Shown: positions 56,498-64,000 of the stretch, one piece after another | Layout: every line of letters starts with the position of its first letter | Position numbering within the stretch: the stretch's first letter is position 1 | Source of the DNA: Heligmosomoides polygyrus polygyrus | Lineage: Eukaryota > Nematoda > Chromadorea > Rhabditida > Heligmosomidae | NCBI GenBank assembly: GCA_947396885.1 | Contig: OX377206.1 | Location: 15,623,466-15,687,465, forward strand | DNA: 64,000 bases | Direction: 5' to 3' | Translations under genes and position numbers: made by a program | Notes under the pieces: generated by a model | Told to the model about the DNA's origin: nothing | Databases searched by the model: none | The model's input: only the letters and a program-made list of their open reading frames with translations

Positions 56498-56744
56498 CTT
56501 AGATGATCTTTCCTCCAGGTTAAAGAACTCAATGCGATGTCCCTAAATAAGAGTACAGACTTTAACTTCAATCTATGATTCCGTTTTCTCCTTCTTCTTC
56601 ACTAGGCTGTCGTTATACCTTCTACTCCTCATCTGCTCCTTGCTGCACATATCCTCAGATGTTGCTTTCCTGGTTGTAGACCTCACCTTCACCGGACTGG
56701 TATCGCATTCTAAAAGTTATGGCGCTTTTTTAGGTTTTGGGAGA

Positions 56745-57290
56745 TTATTTATTTATTTGTTTATTCAAAGACATGCCACATGTCATGCTCGTGGATAAAA
56801 ATAAGACAAATGAAAAACGAAATGAAACCAGGACATATCAGCATAAGATTCAAGCATGAATGATCGCCAAATAAAACACAACACTTTTTACCTTAAGAAG
56901 GCAAATCTGCGAGCGATAAATGACCTATGAACCAGCAGCGACATCTGAGGGTTTTTGGATTTTCGGATTCACCAAACAAGCAGTTAAACTCCCTGAGATT
57001 CCTATAGGTGAGGGAGCGTGATCCAGCTTCCGTCCCTACAGCAGAAACATAGATTCTATTTTTATTCATTTCTAAATAGTGGAGACTTGAAAGGATAATG
57101 GTGTGTCAACTGCAACGATTTCAGTTAGATTTTTGAACACCATGAGCAAATTAGCCTTTTATAAACCGGGACACAGTTTGCTAAGATCGAGCACTGTTGC
57201 TTCATATTTCTTTTCTGCTACCCCCATATGTAGGTACTCTAAAATCAGTGGTCGAGATTTTCTACCATCTCATAAATTTCCCTGAGGAGC
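56745..57290 (-). pseudogene. decayed CR1-like LINE 3' end
   Basis: The plus-strand TTATTTATTTGTTTATTC at about 56748 is a LINE-type tail in reverse. Upstream on the minus strand, fragments such as MVFKNLTEIVAVDTPLSF and AGSRSLTYRNLREFN resemble the CR1 C-terminal domain seen at 19750-20280, with several frame breaks. Confidence 0.5.
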
Positions 57291-58312
57291 TGAACAAGCA
57301 TCGTTCTTATGTTGTATGCTTTAGTATTGGCCTCCCAGTGGAAACTTTAAATCTGCTGTGAAGCCCATCCATCGGCCATCAAATTCGCGTGAGAGGCTCT
57401 TAATTTTATAGGCCTTTCTCTTCTGCACCACTTAGAACATTCCCCATCAGTTGTCTTATCTCTCCGATTTATGTTGTAAAGAAATCTGCTCGACTAAAGG
57501 TCCTACTCTTTAGTTCATTTCCATCCTTCTGTGACTTTCCCATTTCAGTGTTGTGAATCCAATAGAAAGATAGAACGATGCACTCTGTAGTTGAATAACT
57601 CCTTTATCCTGAATAGAAGAACTCGCACCTTCCTCCCCTATTCTAAAGATTCCCTCGGTTAAGAATCCTTCCCACTCCTGGAATGGAAGAAGTATTGCTT
57701 TATCAGAAGCGCTCTTGCTGGGTAGATTTTGTAACTGTAACACGAGGTACGCAACTGCTTCTTCTGCTACTTCGGGCTTCCACATTCTGATAACGATCTG
57801 TTTTCACTTGAATTGTACAGCGTGAAATGTCGTCTTTCTGCTCGGATGGCTCCACTCTTTCATCATTTCTGGTCTTCCAATTCAGGAGGTCGTCGAAGCT
57901 CTTCACTGCAGGGTCTTTCTGTTGGAAAACAAGGGCTGAAACTGCATTTCTGTTACTTAAATCCTCATTTTATCTTGTTTCCCCTTTTGTTGGCCTTTAA
58001 GCCTTCAACATGAGTATTTATTACAGCCAATAACAACGGAGATTACAAAAAAGATCTACAATAAGAGATCTACGATTGACTATGTATCTGAAAAAGTGGC
58101 AGTGCTTGGAGTGGTATTCGCTGTTGTCAGAGAGTACCCCGCCTGTTTATCAACGGATAATAATGGAAGAGAATAAGTCGTGAAGACAGTTCGACGCAAA
58201 GGTGCTCGGATGGGGGGATCACCTTGTACTTTGTGGCTACCCCTCTTGGAAGTAGGCACATGGATGTCCATTACATCAGAGGTAGCCTAGCTCGTCTTCC
58301 ACCACAGGAATA
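57291..58312. other. intergenic, weak coding signal only
   Basis: A 91-codon minus-strand frame (57510-57785, with VAEEAVAYLVLQLQNLPSKS) looks somewhat protein-like, but no domain or splice context supports it. Confidence 0.25.
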
Positions 58313-58325
58313 CACCAGTGCTGCA

Positions 58326-58617
58326 TAAAGGATAAAGGATAAAGGACGGTGTTATTCAATCCCTTTTGGAATGCGCCACGCATTCTACTTCCACGGGATA
58401 TCGTGGAGGCGATTTGAATGCGTATTTGGCCTACAATGACTTGCGGTGGCCAGCCGACGAACAAATCAGCGCTCTATCCTTCCCAGACAAGGCTAGTACC
58501 AATTCACCGACCCCAGAGGGATGGAAGGCTTGGCTGGCGTGGGCGGGAAATCCGAACCAGGAACCTGGTATCGGTGAATCGACAGTCGGCGCCTCCTCCG
58601 ACTGCGCTGCACTCGCC
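58326..58617 (-). repeat. SINE-A copy with 13-bp target duplication
   Basis: Perfect CACCAGTGCTGCA on both sides (58313-58325 and 58618-58630). The tail has two full AAAGGAT units, as read on the plus strand. The tRNA head is intact apart from a short deletion. Confidence 0.92.
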
Positions 58618-58630
58618 CACCAGTGCTGCA

Positions 58631-59754
58631 GAATAATTTTAATTTCCCACAACACAAAACATTGAATGAGGCTTACTACATGGTGACCATCTCCGAGCCC
58701 TAGCGCCGATAATTCCATACTAACTCCAAGCTTATTATAGTTCCTTCTTCCCCGCTGCCTTTCTCGAGGTATGCTTGCCCTTCTAAGATTGACATATTTT
58801 ACTTGAACAGTTGAACTTTCTCTTATCTGATAGAAGAAGACCGACTAAGTCTTCTGCTAGGAACTGGAAGGAAATTTCGGAACTATTTTTCTACTTCAGG
58901 CGTTCTCTTAGTAGGGCTACTTTGCAGTCTCGAGTCTCTTTCTTTACAGCTTCCTCCTAATCGGTTACAGATCGCTTCTTAAGAAAGTGCTGTTTCCTTT
59001 CTTGCTCTTCTGATATCGAATTCCGTTGGTAGCTCTACTAAACTGCTACTCCATGCTCTACTTTCGAGAAAGTAGCCGTCGCGTGGGAACTGCGCTGACC
59101 CATCTCCGTGCAGCTCATCACATCCAATGACATCAGCTTTGCGCCTTCAACTAATTGAGAACGAACTAATCAAGTGCTTAGGATCAGGCGAAGCGCTCGC
59201 CGTGCGCTTCTCGAGTGCTTCTATTTCGTCTTCGTATTTATCGCGTGAAGATTGCGCGATAAGTCGGCCAATTTGCGCCCGCCTTACCGGATGACGCTAT
59301 TTTCAGTTCAGTCGTATTTCAGTGCTAACTCGACATCGGGTACCCCACATGCTGTTTTCTCTGGCTCGTTGTGTGGTGAGTTCAGACGTCTTTGATCAGG
59401 AGACAGAAAAAGATGCTGTCACATTCGCTGCGCATTTGTGCGACGCAAAAAAGAGGCGCCAGTTTGAAATTTTATAGCCCGTCCCAGCCAGCAGCTGGCT
59501 GTGACATCTTAATCGTCACCTTAAGAGCCTTGAGAGCAGATTTCTTCGGCTTCCCACAGCAACTGTTCAGAATCATCAGCTTTCAGTTAATAGTCGGCGT
59601 CACGCAGCTCGTCTGTGGTGTGCCAGATGCCACCCACGCACCACCACACGCTCTCGATGATTTAGAAGGAAATGGATTCAATGGACTGAAGAGAATTTTG
59701 AGTGAGTTCTCGTAGTAGATCACTGGCTGTATTATAGAAAAGAGGAAATATAGT
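58631..59754. other. intergenic, no gene recognised
   Basis: No confident exon. A plus-strand frame ending near 59715 (HALDDLEGNGFNGLKRILSE) looks mildly protein-like but lacks context. Confidence 0.25.
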
Positions 59755-59765
59755 TGATGCAGTAA

Positions 59766-60060
59766 GGATAAGGATAAATGATAAAGGACGGCGTTACTCA
59801 ATCCCTTCTGGGATGCGCCAACGCATTCTACTTCTACGGGATGTGGAGGCGACATGAATGCGTATTTGGCCATACAATGACTTGCGGTGGCCAGCCGATG
59901 AACAAGTCAGCGCTCTATCCTTCCCAGACAAGTCTGGTACCAATTCACCGACCCCGGAGGGATGAAAGGCTTGGTTGGCCTGGGCGGGAAATCCGAACCA
60001 GGAACCTGGTATCGGGTGCACGCGACAGTCGCGCCTCCTCCGACTGCGCTACACACGCCC
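59766..60060 (-). repeat. SINE-A copy with 11-bp target duplication
   Basis: TGATGCAGTAA occurs at 59755-59765 and again at 60068-60078, with seven extra bases between the head and the second repeat. It is a young-looking, complete copy. Confidence 0.88.
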
Positions 60061-60324
60061 TCTGATGTGATGCAGTAAATGCGACGTTAATTGTGGTATG
60101 AAGCAGCAAGTGGGTAATAGAACCTCGAAATGAGCATCATTGTTTTATCGTATCGCACCATGCTACGACACGATTCAACCATAAAATTGAACTCCTACCA
60201 GTATCAGGCGAATCAGCTCTTTCCTAGCAACTTAACTCACAAGCGAATGGTCTGAAGCGCATGTCTGAACGGGGAGAGCACGTCATAGAGGAAGGATCAT
60301 CACCCCTCAATTAGTACAAAAATG

Positions 60325-60410
60325 GGCTTCTTTTTTGCTAAGTCGTTAAACCCTAGGAGCAGGGTGTCCTTGAAGTCGTGGAGTGGCCATGGAGTCGGCG
60401 CCTCACGAGA
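60325..60410 (+). repeat. SINE-C-like fragment
   Basis: TTTTTTGCTAAGTCGTTAAA and CCCTAGGAGCAGGG parallel the TTTTTGCTAATTCCTTGAACC and CCCAGGAGCC blocks at 54175. Confidence 0.4.
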
Positions 60411-60424
60411 TCGGGGTACTCTTA

Positions 60425-60567
60425 AGGCCCCCACAGAGTTCTGCGGCAACGTCGCTCGCCGCAATGGTTAACGATAGGGCAGGGACGCCGCCGGCGGCGA
60501 GCTCTGCGTCTCTGCCCTATGGTTAAGCATAGGACCGCGGCGTTGCCGCAGAACTCTGTGGGGGCCT
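60425..60567. mobile_element. 143-bp palindromic MITE with TTA duplication
   Basis: AGGCCCCCACAGAGTTCTGC and GCAGAACTCTGTGGGGGCCT are exact inverted ends, extending to CGGCAACG. TTA flanks both sides. A 3-bp TTA/TAA duplication is typical of PIF/Harbinger-type MITEs; that assignment is inference. Confidence 0.85.
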
Positions 60568-60573
60568 TTAGCC

Positions 60574-60705
60574 GTCGTTTATATTTGCGTCGCCACGATG
60601 CGCGGCACCGCGAGCGCCTAGATATCGATTTTTCGCGCCGCCCGATCGATACCGATTCCGATCACGGCGCCGAGCCGCACAGCTGCGCAACCATAAACAA
60701 AGGCT
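60574..60705. mobile_element. GC-rich fold-back MITE, diverged
   Basis: CGTCGTTTATATTTGCGTCG on the left and GCTGCGCAACCATAAAC on the right, with GCACCGCGAGCGCC mirrored by GGCGCCGAGCCGC, relate it to 42765-42897. An open frame across it is non-coding. Confidence 0.55.
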
Positions 60706-60989
60706 TATACGCTTGCGATGCCACTGCCACTGCCAACAAGCGGCTCGGAGCGCAATGGATAGTGACGTTGTTTCATGCGAAACTTTGCGCTTCAAACCCT
60801 GTCCTTGTCAGTATCAGCGTAATACATAATACAATCGAAGGCGCTGGCTCCCTCGAATCGAACGTTTTGGTTCCGGACCCGTCCAGACTTTCGGCATCCA
60901 GGACCAAAGTTTTCCATCAATCAGAGGATGTTGTTGTGCGAAGGGTTCTAAGTTGGTGCGAAGAATACTACAGAATACTACATTAACTA

Positions 60990-61128
60990 AGTTTGTTCAT
61001 CGGCTGACCTCCGAAATCCACTCTATAGACGAAAAGCGCTTCCGAGTTTCCTCCACGATATCCCATAGGAGTAGAATGTGTGGCGCATCCCACGAAAGGT
61101 TTGGGTAGTGCCGACCTTTTTATTTATT
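60990..61128 (+). repeat. SINE-A copy, 3' half
   Basis: TTGTTCATCGGCTGACC, CCTCCACGATATCCCATAGG, GAATGTGTGGCGCATCCCA, then a CTTTTTATTTATTC tail. Confidence 0.65.
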
Positions 61129-61348
61129 CTTATCCTGGCTTGACCCGATAGGACATAGCTGTTTTAAGGGTAGGAATAACCTTAAATGGACGACGGTCGC
61201 CTCAAAATGTCGGTTAGATGCACTACCGTGCAGAAAGAAATGCAAAAAGAAACGGTAACGAACCTCGAATGGGCTTAAGTGTATCTCTTGTGCACTTTTA
61301 GTGTAATCAAGAGAAAAGGTCCTCATTTGATGGGAGCGCTTGCTAATC

Positions 61349-61625
61349 AAGGATAAAGGTCGTCTTTAACCAATTGATTTGTGGGGTACGCCGCGCATTA
61401 CACATCTGTTGGAATCAGGTCGTATCCATGATTGGTCCAAACGAGCTGCATTGACCACTTGATGGCCTAACCGTGTTCTATTACACTAAAATACGTATCG
61501 CAGCAATTCATCCACCCCAAAGAAATGGGAGACTTCGTTGGCATGAAGGAGAACCGATCATTGATTCAGAAAATCACTAAAAAGCACGCGAGCAACGCCC
61601 CTTTCGACTGCGCTATGCAATGTCT
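61349..61625 (-). repeat. diverged SINE-A copy
   Basis: Plus-strand CAAGGATAAAGGTCGTC, GGGGTACGCCGCGCATTAC, GCAATTCATCCACCCC, CTTTCGACTGCGCTATGC. Confidence 0.6.
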
Positions 61626-61772
61626 CGTTTATTCCAGTATGTAGGACAAATTCATGGACTGACAGTTGAATGAATAGATCTTGGTTGATATAGTGTAGAA
61701 GTTGATTCAGATGAGGATATCACCCCTTTCTTGCTACTTAGTGCCGTTTAGGTCTTGGAAGTTTTTTGAAGA

Positions 61773-61850
61773 AGTGTAGCGCAGTCGTCAAAAGGCGTCA
61801 CTCGCATGCACATCAATCGATTTTTGTTCGATGTCGATCCTAGGCTATCA
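61773..61850 (+). repeat. tRNA-like SINE head fragment
   Basis: GTGTAGCGCAGTCGTCAAAAGG (A box) and GTTCGATGTCGATCC (B-box-like) without a SINE-A body. Confidence 0.4.
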
Positions 61851-62645
61851 AAGTGTTCTGTTCCGAGTTGAAACTATATTAACCAGTGAGGTAAAGTACT
61901 TAATGACTACTGCAGGCCCTTTAAGGCTGAGCGTATGTTCTTGCTGTATGCACGAAGGGCGTCCCATCGTCCACAGGTTGAAGCCGATTGCATGGCTTAT
62001 CCACAAGGAGTACTAATTTTCCCAGTATTATGTACATTTCTGCAAGCTGGTCTAGAGTGTGCCTTAGCGATTTAGCCTCGTTTGCGTGAGACCCTGCAAA
62101 AACGTAAATAATCATGAAATATTTACGAGACGAGGTCTATTGTGCTGAGTGTGAGCTGGGGTGAAAGCGAATTCAAAGTGAGTCGAAGACAGCTATCAAG
62201 CTTTAGGAGCGGGAAAGCTGTCAAGTTCCGAAATTGCTGTTCTCTACGAGTCTGCTTAAGTGTCGTAGGAAAGTTGCATTATCAACATTAATATGGGACA
62301 CCGCTTCCGCCATGTTCAATTCAAATCTTAACATGACGTTTAGAAAATATCGGAATTGAACTGCGGCTCTACCGTTTTTATACCATTGTACATTTTGAAG
62401 ACAAAGGAAACCTTTTTTATGCTTCAACGACTTCATTGACTTCCACATCGGTTCTATGATGAAGACCTGGAATGACTGTGTACTTAGGACATGTTAATTT
62501 CCAATAAAGTAGGTATAAGGCGAGATTTATACGATACTTTAGTCGCAAGGATTCGTGGAATTATGAGGGATGACGAAATTGATTAGGCGCGCAGACAATC
62601 AATATTGATTGCCTTCATAACTACGCGCATCCCGGTGACTGAACT
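61851..62645. other. upstream region of the nlp-14-like gene
   Basis: It has no recognised exon or repeat. As the 5' flank of the neuropeptide gene it would contain the promoter, but no specific motif can be assigned from sequence alone. Confidence 0.3.
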
Positions 62646-62705
62646 ATGAACTTCACTCAAATAAAGCTCACTACGTGGGCTATCATCTCTGTTATTGTAA
62701 TTGTT
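62646..62705 (+). CDS. candidate signal-peptide exon of nlp-14-like gene
   Basis: An ATG opens a frame MNFTQIKLTTWAIISVIVIV, polar then strongly hydrophobic, as expected for a secretory signal peptide. It stops at TAG 62727 unless spliced. A phase-0 donor (GTT|GTAATA, after 62705) joined to the CAG acceptor ending 62803 gives ...IVIV-LFRSGRRKRALDSLEG, in frame with the peptide array. The better-looking acceptor (TTCGTTCAG, ending 62816) would need a different phase, so the true first exon may lie elsewhere. Confidence 0.4.
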
Positions 62706-62816
62706 GTAATAGCTTTTAGAAGCTTGTAGTTTTCATCGGAAGGTATAGAAAGAAGGCTTTCCTAAGTTGTTTAAGTTGTTGATGTAATATTCCCAACGAA
62801 CAGCTCTTTCGTTCAG

Positions 62817-63385
62817 GTCGCCGGAAGCGAGCGCTCGACAGTCTCGAAGGAGGTGGATTCGGATTCGACAAGCGGAAGAAGAGAGCTCTTGACGATCTGG
62901 ACGGCACCGGTTTCGGTTTCGACAAACGAGCTCTGAACTCGCTCGAAGGCGAAGGCTTTGGATTCGAGAAACGCGCCCTGAACTCGCTGGAGGGTACCGG
63001 ATTCGGCTTCGACAAGAGGGCACTGAACTCGTTGGAAGGTGAAGGATTCGGCTTCGACAAACGAGCGTTGAATGCGCTCGACGGCACAGGGTTCGGTTTC
63101 GACAAGAGAGCGCTGAACTCGTTGGAGGGTGATGGCTTCGGATTCGATAAGAGGGCGCTGAACTCGCTCGACGGTGAAGGCTTTGGATTCGACAAACGTG
63201 CGCTGAACTCACTAGAAGGAGAGGGCTTCGGTTTCGACAAGCGAGCCCTCAACTCATTAGAAGGCGTTGGCTTCGGCTTCGACAAGAGGTTCTTCCCACA
63301 GCACGTCATCAGCAGTAGGTTGCCTTGGGCTTACTCTCCTAAATCGCTTCATGAAATACGTCCATTTCAGCGCATCCTTTTCTGA
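62817..63385 (+). CDS. nlp-14: NLP-14/orcokinin-like neuropeptide precursor, main exon
   Basis: This exon encodes ten tandem peptides of 13 residues separated by Lys-Arg cleavage sites: ALDSLEGGGFGFD, ALDDLDGTGFGFD, then eight ALN-type forms such as ALNSLEGEGFGFE, ALNALDGTGFGFD and ALNSLEGVGFGFD. A final KR is followed by FFPQHVISSRL and about 20 more residues to TGA. C. elegans nlp-14 encodes the same ALNSLDGxGFGFD/E type; such peptides are orcokinin-like and the gene has been linked to locomotion quiescence. The precursor would be processed by a KEX2/PC2-type convertase in neurons and secreted. The exon starts after TTCGTTCAG in split phase, or at 62804 with the alternative acceptor. The frame is open with conserved cleavage sites, so the gene looks functional. 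The C-terminal ~30 residues after the last KR may be partly intronic. Confidence 0.93.
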
Positions 63386-63944
63386 GATTCTACAAAGGAA
63401 AGCAGCCCGTGGTTCAAGGGCGACCGAAACAACTTTAATGGTATAAACGCATGTGAGTTCTTCATTAATCGTCTTCGACCAGGAAGAGATTCGTTCGGAG
63501 TCTAATCGTACTGGTCATGGTGTTCGGTTTTGATTGCTGCCTAAATGAAGTCACCGTCGTCAATCAGCCTAATGGCGCTCTTCCGTGATGGACAAACAGA
63601 CAAATTATCGATCACATTAATTCTGTTCTATGATTGAGATGGTCCGAACGGGAAAATTTGCAGCGAAATCTGCTCGCCTCCGACCAGTTCATCCACCACC
63701 GTGATCAGCTGTGTTCCTAGCCGCGGGAACTACCTCCGCCAGGGACCTCTGATCATCGAGGGCACTGACTTGAGCAATTTTAGTTTCGATTATTCTCAAA
63801 TTAGCCAGAACTAGCCACGCAAGCACGTCATCTTGCCACTAACAGGATAATAATTCTAAGTTGAGCACTTATGGTGGCATTGGCAAAAGCTCTACATCCG
63901 TGGGTACAACTCGGCTCTTCACCCATGACTGTTGCAGACATCTA
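63386..63944. other. 3' flank of the nlp-14-like gene
   Basis: No clear polyadenylation signal of canonical AATAAA type is seen shortly after the stop. No other gene is recognised. Confidence 0.3.
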
Positions 63945-63947
63945 AGG

Positions 63948-64000
63948 CGCCTTTTATACTTGCGCCGCGCCGCGGCGCGGCGTGATGGTCGGCATGGCTA
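63948..64000. mobile_element. GC-rich fold-back MITE, cut by window end
   Basis: GGCGCCTTTTATACTTGCGCC followed by a CGCCGCGGCGCGGCG palindrome resembles the left arm of 42765-42897. The right arm lies outside the window. Confidence 0.5.

Noticed and set aside
60519..60986. 155-codon ORF
   Set aside because: It begins inside one palindromic MITE and runs through another; composition follows the palindromes.
62716..63309. 197-codon minus-strand ORF with regular SKPKPSPSSEF repeats
   Set aside because: It is the antisense shadow of the neuropeptide array; its regularity comes from the repeats on the plus strand.

Overview
The window looks like gene-poor, repeat-packed nuclear DNA from a strongylid nematode, most likely a hookworm-type species. 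The evidence is (i) a neuropeptide precursor exon at 62817-63385 that encodes ten nematode NLP-14/orcokinin-like peptides, (ii) very short spliceosomal introns with nematode-style acceptors, (iii) RTE-type LINEs like those known from Ancylostoma, and (iv) many small tRNA-derived SINEs and fold-back MITEs. There is no bacterial, phage or CRISPR signature. A 200-N gap (45134-45333) marks a scaffold join. The species assignment is inference.

Genes. Two host loci are convincing. One is the nlp-14-like gene at the right end. The other is a small five-exon gene (43363-44615, +) whose exon phases sum to a 134-residue protein that I do not recognise. An intronless, stop- and frameshift-bearing copy of SURF4 (28322-29023, -) is a pseudogene. 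Several stretches look like exons of unknown genes (17555-17854, 35607-36200, 44595-44770, 51846-52329, 55199-55387, 55788-56497) and carry low confidence.

Mobile elements make up most of the rest. Two full-length RTE LINEs (6521-9947 and 36812-40237, both -) keep an intact endonuclease/reverse-transcriptase ORF, and each is bounded by a perfect 12-bp target-site duplication. Decayed RTE pieces lie at 11478-12802, 15270-15945, 24905-25217 and 25385-25440. A second LINE (30357-31835, +) has lost its central part. CR1-like LINE 3' ends lie at 19750-20280 and 56745-57290. A deleted mariner (26533-27444) and a fragment of the same subfamily (46617-46924) share one internal deletion.

The commonest repeat is a roughly 290-bp tRNA-headed SINE (here 'SINE-A', A box TAGCGCAGTCGG, tail of TTTATCC units) with about two dozen copies on both strands, some with 11-16-bp target duplications. 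Two further tRNA-like SINE families ('B' and 'C') are present. Fold-back DNA elements are frequent: a 1.05-kb mariner-like palindrome (4135-5186) and a divergent relative (17976-18925); a MITE family with 8-bp target duplications (2729-3147, 51543-51745, 52669-52847); a family with CCAGGGATG ends and 6-bp target duplications (10311-13525 and 42652-42727); several GC-rich palindromes; and three AT-rich ATTCGAA minisatellite elements.

Layout. 1-6 kb: SINEs and fold-backs. 6.5-9.9 kb: RTE copy 1. 10.3-13.5 kb: large TIR element holding a dead RTE. 13.7-17.1 kb: SINE cluster and RTE relic. 17.5-22.6 kb: fold-back, Tc1-like relic with CR1 inside, tandem repeats. 23-25.4 kb: nested SINEs. 26-29 kb: mariner and SURF4 pseudogene. 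30-32 kb: deleted LINE. 34-36.6 kb: SINEs and an unknown coding-like block. 36.8-40.2 kb: RTE copy 2. 40.5-44.6 kb: GC-rich MITEs and the novel gene. 45.1-54.9 kb: gap, SINEs, MITEs, minisatellites. 55-62.6 kb: SINEs, palindromes and doubtful exons. 62.6-63.4 kb: nlp-14-like gene.
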